Source: Blastococcus mobilis
GTDB taxonomy: Bacteria; Actinomycetota; Actinomycetes; Mycobacteriales; Geodermatophilaceae
DNA length: 64,000 bases
Assembly: GCF_900188025.1 (NCBI RefSeq)
Contig: NZ_FZNO01000017.1
Location: forward strand, 51,557 to 115,556
Direction: 5' to 3'
The first letter of the stretch is position 1. Each line of letters opens with the position of its first letter. The notes under the pieces are model-generated. The model ran no database searches, had not been told where the DNA came from, and was given only the letters and a program-made list of their open reading frames with translations. Positions 33,972 through 43,110 of this stretch are shown here, one piece after another. Both the position numbers and the translations under genes were made by a program.

Positions 33972-35382
33972 CCGGGTGCACGACGTCGTCGTCGTGGGTG
34001 CCGGTCCGGCCGGGCTGGCCGCCGCCGGGCGCGCCGCGGCGCTCGGTGCCGATGTCGCGCTGGTGGACGGCGCCGCGGTGCCCGGCGGCCAGTACTGGCG
34101 GCAGCCGGCCGACGACGCGCTGGCGGGATCGGTCGCCTCCCTGCACCACGGGCTCGCCAGGTATCGGCGGCTCGTCGAGCGGGTGCGCGGGATCGAGGCG
34201 GCCGGTGGCTGGTTCCCCCGGCACCAGGTGTGGACGGTGACTCGTGAGGAGGGCACGTTCGTCGTCCTCGCGATCACCGGGACCGGCGCCGAGGAACGCG
34301 AGGTGGGCATCCGCGGCCGCCGGCTGGTACTGGCGCCCGGCGCCTACGACCGCCAGGTGCCCTTCCCCGGATGGGACCTACCCGGGGTCATGACCGCCGG
34401 CGGGGTGCAGGCCCTCCTGAAGGGACACGCCGTGACGGCGGGCCGGCGCGTCGTCGTCGCCGGGACGGGTCCGTTCCTGCTCCCGGTGGCGGCCGGGCTG
34501 GCCGAGTCGGGCGCCACGGTCGCCGGTGTCCACGAGGCGGCGTCCCCGCTCGCCTGGGGCCGGCACATCGGCGCCGTCGTGCGCAACGTCGCCAAGCTCG
34601 GGGAGGGCGCCGGGTACGTCCGCACCCTGGCACGGCACCGGGTGCCGGTGCGCACGAGGAGCGTGGTGGTGGCCGCTCACGGGGAGCAGGTCCTCGAGCG
34701 CCTCACCGTCGCCCGACTCGCCGCTGACGGCAGCGTGCTGCCGGGCAGCCGGACCACCGTGGCAGCCGACGTCCTGGCGGTCGGGTGGGGCTTCACGCCG
34801 CAGCTGGAGCTCCCGATGGCCCTGGGCTGCGCCACCCGCGTCGACGTGGACGGTTCGCTGGTCTGCACGGTCGACGACCAGCAGCGCAGTTCCGTGGAGG
34901 GAGTCTTCGTCGCCGGGGAGGCGTGCGGGATCGGCGGAGCCGATCTCGCGGTGGTCGAGGGCGAGATCGCCGGCGCCGCGGCGGCCGGGACACCCCTGAC
35001 CGACCGCCGCCTGCTGCGGCGCCGGCTCGCGCTGCGCCGCTTCGCCGCCGCCATGCACGCCGCGCACCCGGTGCCCACGGGCTGGATCGACCGGCTGACC
35101 GAGGACACGGTGGTCTGCCGGTGCGAGGAGGTGACCGTCGGCCGCTTGCGGTCGGCGCTCCCGCTCGGGGCGGACGACGCACGCTCGGCGAAGCTGCTCG
35201 CCCGCCCCGGGATGGGGTGGTGCCAGGGCCGCGTCTGCGGATACGCCGTCTCGTGCGTGATGTCCGCGTGGACGGGGGTGCCTCCCTCGCCCGTCTCCAT
35301 CGCGGCACGCTCGGTCGCCAGCCCGCTGCGGCTGGGCACGGTCGCAGCGACGGAGGACCCGTCCAGTGCGGCGGAGAGCTGA
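33952..35382 (+). CDS. NAD(P)/FAD-dependent oxidoreductase subunit with C-terminal BFD-like [2Fe-2S] domain
   Basis: 476 aa alpha-type subunit of the three-part dehydrogenase. FAD motif VVVGAGPAGLAAAGRAAALG, a second nucleotide-binding motif VVVAGTGPFLLPVAAG, then FVAGEACGIGGADLAVVEG. The C-terminal domain has VCRCEEVTVGR and GMGWCQGRVCG, the four cysteines of a BFD-like [2Fe-2S] site. ATG 33952 overlaps the small subunit by 20 nt; a GTG at 33976 is an alternative start nearer the Rossmann fold. Last gene of the plus arm, convergent with cysN 8 nt away. Confidence 0.92.
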   Translation: MGTSRSDRVHDVVVVGAGPAGLAAAGRAAALGADVALVDGAAVPGGQYWRQPADDALAGSVASLHHGLARYRRLVERVRGIEAAGGWFPRHQVWTVTREEGTFVVLAITGTGAEEREVGIRGRRLVLAPGAYDRQVPFPGWDLPGVMTAGGVQALLKGHAVTAGRRVVVAGTGPFLLPVAAGLAESGATVAGVHEAASPLAWGRHIGAVVRNVAKLGEGAGYVRTLARHRVPVRTRSVVVAAHGEQVLERLTVARLAADGSVLPGSRTTVAADVLAVGWGFTPQLELPMALGCATRVDVDGSLVCTVDDQQRSSVEGVFVAGEACGIGGADLAVVEGEIAGAAAAGTPLTDRRLLRRRLALRRFAAAMHAAHPVPTGWIDRLTEDTVVCRCEEVTVGRLRSALPLGADDARSAKLLARPGMGWCQGRVCGYAVSCVMSAWTGVPPSPVSIAARSVASPLRLGTVAATEDPSSAAES

Positions 35383-35390
35383 CTCCCGGT

Positions 35391-36761
35391 TCAGCCGGCC
35401 GCGGTGAGCATCCCGGCGCCGACGGTGGCGTTGGTGGCCTCGTCGATCAGGATGAAGCGGCCGGTGACGCGGTTGCGCGCGTAGTCGTCGACGAACAGCG
35501 GCTGGGTGGTCCGGATCCGGACCCGGCCGATGTCGTTGAGCCCGAGCTCGCCGGCGTCCGGGTCCCGGTGCAGCGTGTTCACGTCGAGCCGGTACTGCAG
35601 CTCCTTGACCATTCCGCGCACCGTGCGGGTCGTGTGCTTGACGGCGATGCGCTGACGGGGCCGGAGCGGCTCGTCGGTCATCCAGCAGACGAGTGCGTCG
35701 AGGTCCTGGGTGACCTGCGGGGCGTTGGCCGGGCGGCAGACGAGGTCGCCCCGGGAGACGTCGAGGTCGTCGGTCAGCCGGATGCTCACCGCCATGGGCG
35801 CGTACGCCTCCTCGACCGGGCCCCGCGGCCCGTCGATGCCGGCGATCGTCGTCGTCAGCCCGCTGGGTAGCACCTGGACCTCGTCGCCGGGCCGCAGCAC
35901 GCCACTGGCGACCGTGCCCGCGTAGCCCCGGTAGTCGTGGTGGGCGTCCGACTGGGGCCGGACGACGTACTGGACGGGGAAGCGGGCGTCGACGAGGTTG
36001 CGGTCGCTGGCCACGTACACGTGCTCGAGGTGGTGCAGCAGCGAGGAGCCCTCGTACCAGGGGGTGTTCGCCGACCGGCTGACGACGTTGTCGCCGTGCA
36101 GGGCCGAGATCGGGACGACGGTGAGATCGGGGACGTTCAGCTTGACGGCGAAGGCGGTGAACTCGTCCCGGATGGCCTCGTAGGTCTCCTCCGACCAGCC
36201 GACCAGGTCCATCTTGTTGACCGCGACGACGAGGTGCGGCACCCGCAGCAGGGAGGCGAGGAAGGCGTGCCGGCGGCTCTGCTCGAGCATTCCCTTCCGG
36301 GCGTCGACCAGCACGACCGCGAGGTCCGCGGTCGAGGCGCCGGTGACCATGTTGCGCGTGTACTGCACGTGCCCGGGGGTGTCGGCGAGGATGAACGTGC
36401 GCCGCGGGGTGCTGAAGTACCGGTAGGCGACGTCGATGGTGATGCCCTGCTCGCGCTCGGCACGCAGGCCGTCGGTGAGCAGCGCGAGGTCGACGTAGTC
36501 GCCCTTGCTGGCCCGCTCCACCGCCTCGTACTGGTCCTCGAAGACGGCCTTGCTGTCGTAGAGCAGCCGGCCGATGAGCGTGCTCTTGCCGTCGTCCACG
36601 GAGCCCGCCGTGGCGATGCGCAGGATGTCCTTGCGCGCCACCGCGAGGTCGTGCGCCTGCTCGGCGACGGGCGAGTGGACGTCGATCGGCGGCTCGGGGT
36701 GGATGCCGGGCCGGGCGGCGCCCGCCGCGTGGGTCCCGGTCGTGCTCTCCGGAGCGACCAT
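35391..36761 (-). CDS. cysN: Sulfate adenylyltransferase subunit 1 (GTPase) CysN
   Basis: Large subunit of ATP sulfurylase, coupling GTP hydrolysis to APS synthesis in assimilatory sulfate reduction. G1 AGSVDDGKST (52-61), G3 DTPGH, G4 NKMD, followed by EF-Tu-like beta domains. At 456 aa it lacks the fused APS kinase (CysC) found in many actinobacterial CysNC proteins, so APS kinase must be elsewhere or unnecessary. Start overlaps the cysD stop (TGATG). Confidence 0.95.
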   Translation of the reverse strand: MVAPESTTGTHAAGAARPGIHPEPPIDVHSPVAEQAHDLAVARKDILRIATAGSVDDGKSTLIGRLLYDSKAVFEDQYEAVERASKGDYVDLALLTDGLRAEREQGITIDVAYRYFSTPRRTFILADTPGHVQYTRNMVTGASTADLAVVLVDARKGMLEQSRRHAFLASLLRVPHLVVAVNKMDLVGWSEETYEAIRDEFTAFAVKLNVPDLTVVPISALHGDNVVSRSANTPWYEGSSLLHHLEHVYVASDRNLVDARFPVQYVVRPQSDAHHDYRGYAGTVASGVLRPGDEVQVLPSGLTTTIAGIDGPRGPVEEAYAPMAVSIRLTDDLDVSRGDLVCRPANAPQVTQDLDALVCWMTDEPLRPRQRIAVKHTTRTVRGMVKELQYRLDVNTLHRDPDAGELGLNDIGRVRIRTTQPLFVDDYARNRVTGRFILIDEATNATVGAGMLTAAG

Positions 36762-37669
36762 CAGAAGTACCCCTCCTTCTTCCGGTCCTCCATGGCGGCG
36801 TCGCTGACCTTGTCGTCGCCGCGGGTGGCGCCGCGCTCGGTCATGCGGGTCACCGCGATCTCGGCGATGACCTCCTCGACGGTGGCGGCCTGCGACAGCA
36901 CGGCGGCGGTCAGGTTCGCGTCGCCCACGGTGCGGTAGCGGACGGTCTCGCGGCGCACCTGCTCACCGTCGCGCGGGCGGATGAACTCGTTGACCGCGTA
37001 GAGCATCCCCTGCCGCTCGACGACGTCGCGCTCCTGCGCGAGGTACAGCGGCGGGATCGCGATGTCCTCGCGGGAGATGTACTGCCAGATGTCGAGCTCG
37101 GTCCAGTTCGACAGCGGGAAGACGCGGATCGACTCGCCGAGGTGGATCCGGCCGTTGTAGAGGTCCCAGATCTCGGGGCGCTGGTTCTTCGGGTCCCACT
37201 GGCCGAACTCGTCGCGGAAGGAGAACACCCGCTCCTTGGCCCGCGCCTTGTCCTCGTCCCGGCGGGCACCGCCGAACAGCGCGGTGAAGCCGTGCTCCTC
37301 GACCGCGTCGAGCAGCACCGGGGTCTGGATCCGGTTGCGGGAGCCGTTGGGCTCCTCCTTCACCGTGCCGGCGGCGATCGCGTCGGGCACCGACGCGACG
37401 ATCAGCTCGACGCCGAGCTCGGCGACCCGCTTGTCGCGAAACTCCAGCACGTCGGGGAAGTTCAGTCCGGTGTCCACGTGCATGACCGGGAAGGGGATGC
37501 GGGCCGGCGCGAACGCCTTGCGGGCCAGCTCCAGCATCACGATGGAGTCCTTGCCGCCCGAGAAGAGCAGCACGGGCCGTTCGAGTTCGGCGACGACCTC
37601 GCGGATGACGTGGATCGACTCCGCCTCCAGCGTCTCCAGCTGACTCAGCCGGTAGTCAGGGGTGATCAC
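36761..37669 (-). CDS. cysD: Sulfate adenylyltransferase subunit 2 CysD
   Basis: Catalytic subunit of ATP sulfurylase (302 aa) with the PP-loop SGGKDS at 37-42 and the family ending EDRKKEGYF. Forms the CysDN complex with the overlapping gene. The region 37670-37831 upstream holds no gene and presumably its promoter; no riboswitch was recognised. Confidence 0.96.
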   Translation of the reverse strand: MITPDYRLSQLETLEAESIHVIREVVAELERPVLLFSGGKDSIVMLELARKAFAPARIPFPVMHVDTGLNFPDVLEFRDKRVAELGVELIVASVPDAIAAGTVKEEPNGSRNRIQTPVLLDAVEEHGFTALFGGARRDEDKARAKERVFSFRDEFGQWDPKNQRPEIWDLYNGRIHLGESIRVFPLSNWTELDIWQYISREDIAIPPLYLAQERDVVERQGMLYAVNEFIRPRDGEQVRRETVRYRTVGDANLTAAVLSQAATVEEVIAEIAVTRMTERGATRGDDKVSDAAMEDRKKEGYF

Positions 37670-37831
37670 GAGGCTCCCTCGCCGGCGTTGGGAGGCGTCG
37701 TGCCCTGGGGTGCTCGGTTCGTGGATGAGCTCGCGAGCTCGCTCATTGCGCAGCGCTCCGGGGATCGACGGCAGGACTCGGCCATGACGACCAACTCCAT
37801 CGGTCTGGTGTGGATTCCCGACCAGTGTCCG

Positions 37832-38569
37832 CTATGACGCAGACCGCACCGCGGCCAGGACCCGTGTGGCCAGTTCCGGGCGGCACACCACCAGGTCGGG
37901 CAGCCGCGGATCGGAGGCGTTGTAGACCAGCGGCGAGCCGTCCAGTCGGCAGGTGGTCAGCCCGGCCGCGCGGGCGACGGCGACGGGCGCGGCGGAGTCC
38001 CACTGGTACATGCCGCCGGCGTGCACGTAGGCGTCGACCTCGCCCCGGACCACCGCGACCGTCTTGTAGCCGGCCGAGCCCAGCGGCACCAGCTGCCCTC
38101 CGAGGGCCGCGGCGACCGTGTCGGCCTCAGCCGGCGGGCGGGTCCGGCTGACCGCGACCCGGACCGGTCCGTCACCGGTGGGCGGAAGGGCCGGCGCGGG
38201 GTCGGTCAGCAACACCTCGCCCAGCGCCGGCAGCGCCACGGCCGCGGCGGCGAGCTCGCCCGCGACCCAGAGTGCGACGTGCACCGCCCAGTCCTGCCGC
38301 CCCGGCTCGCCGTACTCGCGGGTGCCGTCGAGCGGGTCGACGATCCAGACCCGGTCGACCGCCAGCCGTCGCCGGTCGTCGACGGCCTCCTCGCTGAAGA
38401 CGACGTCGTCCGGTCGCTCGGCCGCCAGGACCTCCAGGATCGCCTGCTGCGCCGCGGCGTCGCCGGCATCACCGAGCGGGCGCCCGGTGAGCTCCCCGCC
38501 ACGCAGCCGCAGCAGGACGCCGGCGGCCGCGCGGGCGGCGCGCTCGGCGACCGTGACGTCCGCGGGCAC
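37832..38569 (-). CDS. CysQ-like 3'(2'),5'-bisphosphate nucleotidase / inositol monophosphatase family
   Basis: 245 aa Mg-dependent, Li-sensitive phosphatase-superfamily protein. Metal-binding residues in VFSEEAVDD (Glu60/61) and VDPLDGTREY (Asp78, Asp81), plus the WDSAAPVAVA motif. Next to cysDN it most likely recycles PAP/PAPS, a by-product of sulfate activation, to AMP. It lies 4 nt after the thioesterase stop, so the two are co-transcribed. Confidence 0.9.
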   Translation of the reverse strand: MPADVTVAERAARAAAGVLLRLRGGELTGRPLGDAGDAAAQQAILEVLAAERPDDVVFSEEAVDDRRRLAVDRVWIVDPLDGTREYGEPGRQDWAVHVALWVAGELAAAAVALPALGEVLLTDPAPALPPTGDGPVRVAVSRTRPPAEADTVAAALGGQLVPLGSAGYKTVAVVRGEVDAYVHAGGMYQWDSAAPVAVARAAGLTTCRLDGSPLVYNASDPRLPDLVVCRPELATRVLAAVRSAS

Positions 38570-38573
38570 CTCG

Positions 38574-39302
38574 TCAGTCCTGTTCGAGGGCGGTGGCGTC
38601 GCTGGGACGGCGGGGTGGGCTGTGCCTCCCGGAGGCGTCCGTGATCGCGCCGAAATAGGCCTCGAGCTTCTCCGTGCGGGGCATGACGAAGACCCCGCGC
38701 GCCTCGACGAGGCTCCGGTCCGGGGCCTCGGCCAGGGCGATGGTTCCGGTGATCACGGACTTGCGGCCGGTGTTCTCCGCGACCCGGGCGTGGAACACCA
38801 GCTTCGTCTCGAGGGGCAGCGGGCCGCGGTAGTCGAGCTCCAGATGGGCGGTCATGCCCCAGAGGCCCGCCGCCGCGGCGGCGGAGCCGAGCAGCTGGTC
38901 CATGAGCAGTGCGCTCATGCCGCCGTGCACGAAGCTGGGCGGCCCCTCGTAGGCCACGCCCAGGGTGGCCTCGCCGACGACGCCGTCCCCCTCGCGACGG
39001 ACGACCAGGGGCGGGGCCAGCGCGCTGCCGGCGCCGGTCACGGGATTGAAGACCCGGCGGCCGGTCGTGAGGTCGTCGAGGGCGGGCAGCTGGGAGGCCG
39101 GCCGGCGGGCGACGGCGAGTCGCTCGGTCACCTGGCGGACCAGCTCGGCGGCGGCACGGACCTCGGCGGCGGGGACCGTCGTGGTCACCGAGACCTCGAT
39201 CAGCTCGCGCAGCGCCCTCCCGAGGTCGGCCGCGGCGGCGAGCGGTTCGGCGTCGGGGATGGTCGCGCCGCCGTTCGGCGTCCCCGTGTCGTCGTTGGTC
39301 AC
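38574..39302 (-). CDS. PaaI-type hotdog-fold thioesterase
   Basis: 242 aa. The N-terminal half is helical and not recognised. The C-terminal half is a hotdog domain with SFVHGGMSALLMDQLLGSAA (His-Gly-Gly catalytic helix), typical of acyl-CoA thioesterases of the PaaI/YbgC class. Directly upstream of the CysQ-like gene. Substrate unknown. Confidence 0.88.
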   Translation of the reverse strand: MTNDDTGTPNGGATIPDAEPLAAAADLGRALRELIEVSVTTTVPAAEVRAAAELVRQVTERLAVARRPASQLPALDDLTTGRRVFNPVTGAGSALAPPLVVRREGDGVVGEATLGVAYEGPPSFVHGGMSALLMDQLLGSAAAAAGLWGMTAHLELDYRGPLPLETKLVFHARVAENTGRKSVITGTIALAEAPDRSLVEARGVFVMPRTEKLEAYFGAITDASGRHSPPRRPSDATALEQD

Positions 39303-39323
39303 GTCCGGATCGTGACAGGACGG

Positions 39324-40856
39324 CTAGACCGCCTCCTCGGCACCCCCGTCGGACGGGGCCCGTGGCGGGCCGGACCGGGGCAGCCGGACGGTGACCACCA
39401 CCCCCTCGCCCGGCGCCGTGGCGAGCTCCACCGAGCCGCCGTGCGCGGCCACCAGCGAGGAGACGATGGCCAGGCCGAGCCCGGTGCCGCCGGCGCTCCG
39501 GGTGCGCGAGGCGTCCGCCCGGTAGAAGCGCTCGAACGCCCGCCCGGCGTCGGCCGGAGCCATGCCCGGGCCCTCGTCGGCCACCTTCAGGACGAGCACG
39601 TCCGGGTCGTCGGCCGCCTGGGCGACCGTCACGGTCACGCGGGCGTCCGGTGGAGTGTGGGTCAGCGCATTGGTGACCAGGTTGCCGACCACCTGGCGCA
39701 GCCTGCCCTCGTCCCCCGTCACGACGGGCACGTCGGCGAGCGACTCGTCCAGGTGCAGGGAGATCGGCCGCTCCGGCTGGACCGCCTTCGCGTCGTGCAC
39801 GGCGTCGCCGGCGACGGCGGCGAGATCGACCGGCGAGAAGGTGAGCGGGCGCTGCTGGTCCATCCGGGCCAGCAGCAGGAGGTCCTCCACCAGCAGCCCC
39901 ATGCGGGCACCCTCGGCCTCGATGCGCTCCATCAGCCGCCGCACGTCCTCCTCGGAGCGCACCGCGCCCTGGCGGTAGAGCTCGGCGAAGCCGCGGATGG
40001 AGGTCAGGGGAGTGCGCAGCTCGTGGCTGGCGTCGGCGACGAAGCGGCGCATCCGGTTCTCGGAGCCGCGGGCCTGCTCCTCGGAGGCCTGCTGGGCGCG
40101 GAAGGCGGTCTCGATGCGCGACAGCATCCCGTTGATGGCGAGGGAGAGACGCCCCACCTCGGTGCGTTCGTCGCCCACCGGGACTCGACGGGAGAGGTCG
40201 CCCCCGGCGATGGCCCGTGCGGTCTGCTCCACCTCGGTCAGCGGACGAAGACTGTTGCGGACCAGCACGTACCCGGCCGCGCCCAGCAGGGTCAGGACGA
40301 TCAGCCCGACCACCAGCTCGATGGCCACCAACCGGTGGATGACCTTCTCGTCGCCCTCGAGGTCGACGGCGATCAGCCCGGTGTAGCCGCGGGGGAGCTC
40401 CACCGTGGCCATCCGCCAGCTCGTGGTCCGGTCCTGCGAGGCCACGGTGAATGCCCGCAGGTGGCCCTCGACCCCGTCCCGGTGGAGTCGGTCGCCGATC
40501 CGCGAGGTGTCCGGCATCCGTCCGATGTCCCTCGTCGGCCCCCAGATGACCGTTGCCTCCTCCGCACCGGGCGCGAGGCAGCCGAGGTAGTCGTTGGACG
40601 GCACGCCGCCGGTGCCGTCGTCGCACGGGCCCAGCAGCCGCCACGGGTCACCCGCGAGGTTCTGTGCCGCGACGCGGAGCTGGGCGTCCTGCTGCTCGAT
40701 GAGGTAGGTGCGCAGCAGCGACGTCGCCGCCAGGCCGGTGGCCGCCAGACCCACGGCCACCAGGGCGACCAGCAGGGCGACGAGGGTGACCCGGAGCGGG
40801 ACCCGTGATCCCCGGTGGACCGCGGTGCCGACCGGTGGGTCGACGGGAGGCCTCAC
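39324..40856 (-). CDS. Sensor histidine kinase (two TM, HAMP, HisKA, HATPase)
   Basis: 510 aa membrane kinase. TM1 at about 24-46, an extracytoplasmic domain at 50-172 with two cysteines, TM2 at about 178-198, HAMP at 200-255, HisKA H-box DASHELRTPLTS with phospho-acceptor His278, then N-box NLVTNALTHTP, G1 DEGPGM and G2 GGTGLGLAIV. It lies 43 nt after the response regulator and is its cognate partner. Architecture resembles mycobacterial TcrY/PrrB-type kinases; the signal is unknown. Confidence 0.95.
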   Translation of the reverse strand: MRPPVDPPVGTAVHRGSRVPLRVTLVALLVALVAVGLAATGLAATSLLRTYLIEQQDAQLRVAAQNLAGDPWRLLGPCDDGTGGVPSNDYLGCLAPGAEEATVIWGPTRDIGRMPDTSRIGDRLHRDGVEGHLRAFTVASQDRTTSWRMATVELPRGYTGLIAVDLEGDEKVIHRLVAIELVVGLIVLTLLGAAGYVLVRNSLRPLTEVEQTARAIAGGDLSRRVPVGDERTEVGRLSLAINGMLSRIETAFRAQQASEEQARGSENRMRRFVADASHELRTPLTSIRGFAELYRQGAVRSEEDVRRLMERIEAEGARMGLLVEDLLLLARMDQQRPLTFSPVDLAAVAGDAVHDAKAVQPERPISLHLDESLADVPVVTGDEGRLRQVVGNLVTNALTHTPPDARVTVTVAQAADDPDVLVLKVADEGPGMAPADAGRAFERFYRADASRTRSAGGTGLGLAIVSSLVAAHGGSVELATAPGEGVVVTVRLPRSGPPRAPSDGGAEEAV

Positions 40857-40899
40857 GTCGTCACCGGTGCGCGACCGCGGGCCGCCGGCGCTCCTCGCG

Positions 40900-41661
40900 T
40901 CACGATCCGCGCGGCAGCCGGAGGGTGTAACCGACCCCGCGGATGGTGTGCAGCAGACGCGGCTCGGTGGTGTCCACCTTGCGGCGCAGGTAGGAGATGT
41001 AGGACTCGACGACGTTGGCCTCGCCGTTGAAGTCGTAGTTCCACACGTGGTCGAGGATCTGCGCCTTCGACAGGACGCGGCCGGCGTTGGCCATGAGGTA
41101 CCGGAGCAGCTTGAACTCGGTGGGCGACAGGCTGATCACCGTGCCGGCCTTGATGACCTCGTGGCTCTCCTCGTCGAGCTCGATGTCGGCGAAGGTCAGC
41201 CGGGGTGCCTCCGCCGCCTGCTGCGCACCGGCGGTGCGCCGCAGGACCGCCCGGATGCGAGCGATCACCTCGTCCAGGCTGAAGGGCTTGGTGACGTAGT
41301 CGTCGCCACCCAGGGTCAACCCGGACACCTTGTCCTCCGCGGCGTCGCGGGCGGTGAGGAAGAGGACCGGCGTGTGCCGGCCGGACTGGCGCAGCCGGCG
41401 GACGACGCCGAAGCCGTCCAGCCCGGGCATCATGACGTCGAGGACCAGCAGGTCCGGCCGGAAGGACTCGGCCAGCGCGAGCGCCTGCTGCCCGTCGGCG
41501 GCGGTGGCGACCTCGAACCCGGCGTACCGCAGGCTCGCCGACAGCAGCTCGCGGATGTTGGGCTCGTCGTCCACGACGAGGAGCCGGGCCTCCGGAGTGC
41601 TGCGGGTGTTCGCGATACCGGCCACGGTTCCTCCGGTCGGGCGAGCGGGTGCCGTCGTCAT
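40900..41661 (-). CDS. OmpR/PhoB-family response regulator
   Basis: 253 aa. Receiver domain with phospho-acceptor Asp75 (LLVLDVMMPG) and conserved Lys (TKPFSLDEV). The C-terminal winged helix contains SPTEFKLLRYLMANAGRVLS and VVESYISYLRRKVDT. ATG 41661 adds a short N-terminal tail of about 25 residues. First gene of the two-component operon. The DNA-binding domain resembles TcrX/TrcR-type regulators of mycobacteria, but orthology was not tested. Confidence 0.95.
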   Translation of the reverse strand: MTTAPARPTGGTVAGIANTRSTPEARLLVVDDEPNIRELLSASLRYAGFEVATAADGQQALALAESFRPDLLVLDVMMPGLDGFGVVRRLRQSGRHTPVLFLTARDAAEDKVSGLTLGGDDYVTKPFSLDEVIARIRAVLRRTAGAQQAAEAPRLTFADIELDEESHEVIKAGTVISLSPTEFKLLRYLMANAGRVLSKAQILDHVWNYDFNGEANVVESYISYLRRKVDTTEPRLLHTIRGVGYTLRLPRGS

Positions 41662-41725
41662 ATCCCGAGGATGGCGTCCCCCGCTTCGGTCGGTCTGGAC
41701 GCTACCTGTGAACTCGCTGGGGCCG

Positions 41726-42511
41726 TCAGCCCGCGGGGGACATCGCGCGGCCGCGGCGCCAGTAGCCGATGGCGTGGTGCTGTGCCCGGCTGAGCCCCCA
41801 GCGGCCGCGGAGGTCCGCCCGGATGGCCCGGACGGCGCCGGACTCGGCCGCCACCCACGCGAAGACGTCGTCACCGTCGGGACGGTCGAGGGTCGCCACC
41901 GCATCGGCGAGCAGGGTGCTGTCGCCCGGGGCCGTGCCCCCACGGTGCAGCCAGCGGACGGTGACCCCGGCAGGCGCCGGTAGTGGCTGCTCCTCCTCGG
42001 GACCTGCGACCTCGACGAGCGCGACGCCGACGGTGGCCGGAGACGCCTCCGCCAGGATCCGGCTGATCGCCGGCAGTGCGGTCTCGTCGCCGGCCAGCAG
42101 CAGGTGCCCGGCGGGCCGCTCCCCGAGCATGCCGGCGCCCGCCACGGCCAGTGAGGCCCCCGGTACGGCCCCCGCGGCCCAGGTGGCCGCCGGACCGTCG
42201 CCGTGCAGCACGAAGTCGATCTCGACCAGTCCGGCGAGCGGGTCCTGCCGGCGGGCCGTGTAGCTGCGCAGGCTCACCCCGTGCGCGCCGTCCGGCCACA
42301 CGATGCGGCCGTCCTTGGCGACCCGTGGCCAGCGCGGCGCCGCATCGCCTACCCGGGGGACCAGCAGGGAGATCGTCGGACCGGCGGCCGCGACGGCCGC
42401 CTCGGTGCCCGAGAGGGTCACCCGGCGGACCGAGGGAGTCACGTCCGCGACGGAGACGACGGTCAGGACGTCGACCGGGCGCAGGCCGTCCGAGGCGGGT
42501 CCGATGGTCAC
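41726..42511 (-). CDS. Siderophore-interacting protein (FAD-dependent ferric-siderophore reductase family)
   Basis: 261 aa SIP-family flavoprotein. FAD-binding SYTARRQD, an NAD(P)-domain motif LLLAGDETALPAISRIL, and a C-terminal helix RAIRADLRGRWGLSRAQHHAIGYW. It releases iron by reducing ferric siderophores in the cytosol. GTG 42511 start. A TAGGCT hexamer 8 nt before the GTG could be the -10 of a leaderless transcript. No siderophore genes are nearby. The next 299 bp (42512-42810) hold only promoter-type sequence. Confidence 0.9.
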   Translation of the reverse strand: MTIGPASDGLRPVDVLTVVSVADVTPSVRRVTLSGTEAAVAAAGPTISLLVPRVGDAAPRWPRVAKDGRIVWPDGAHGVSLRSYTARRQDPLAGLVEIDFVLHGDGPAATWAAGAVPGASLAVAGAGMLGERPAGHLLLAGDETALPAISRILAEASPATVGVALVEVAGPEEEQPLPAPAGVTVRWLHRGGTAPGDSTLLADAVATLDRPDGDDVFAWVAAESGAVRAIRADLRGRWGLSRAQHHAIGYWRRGRAMSPAG

Positions 42512-42810
42512 GAGAGTCCAGCCTAAACGGGCCGACCCGGCCGACTCCGGGGGAATGGAGTCGACCGGGCCGGCGATCGAGGACGGATTTCGATGGTCAC
42601 GCTGCGTGGTCGCGAGGCGGCTCGGACCAGCGGCGATACGGATCGGTGCCCGTCGGGGTCCACGCTACGTGACGAACGGCCTCGTGCCACGGCTCCTACG
42701 AGTGAGGTCTGTTCCCGATCGGGTGAACCTGGGCCGGCGACGGGCGATGTGTGTGCGGTGGCACCGCCGGGCACGGCACGGGCAGCACGGTCCACGACAG
42801 GAGGACGGAC

Positions 42811-43032
42811 ATGGCCGAGGCATCGGACGACGAATTCTCGACGGGTGACCGGGTCACCTGGAAAAGCCATGGGAGCGAGGCGGGGGGCACGGTCGAACGG
42901 AAGATCACCTCGGACACCGAGGCTTCCGGGCGGACCGTCCGCGCCAGTGAGGACGAGCCGCAGTACGAGGTGCGCAGCGAGAAGAGCGGTCGCACCGCCG
43001 TGCACCGGCCCGAGGCGCTGCACGAGAAGTGA
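42811..43032 (+). CDS. DUF2945 (hypervirulence-associated TUDOR-domain) small protein
   Basis: 73 aa, one domain: EFSTGDRVTWKSHGSEAGGT, then an acidic middle and YEVRSEKSGRTAVHRPEAL. These match DUF2945 proteins, common in bacteria and fungi and of unknown molecular role. ACAGGAGGACGG directly precedes ATG 42811, excluding a longer upstream start. Probably cotranscribed with the DUF2795 protein downstream. Confidence 0.85.
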   Translation: MAEASDDEFSTGDRVTWKSHGSEAGGTVERKITSDTEASGRTVRASEDEPQYEVRSEKSGRTAVHRPEALHEK

Positions 43033-43110
43033 CGAGCTCGGCCGCCCGTCCCTGACCGGGACTGCACCGATGGCCCGGCACCGGCCGGGCCCGACACCGA
43101 AGGAGACACA

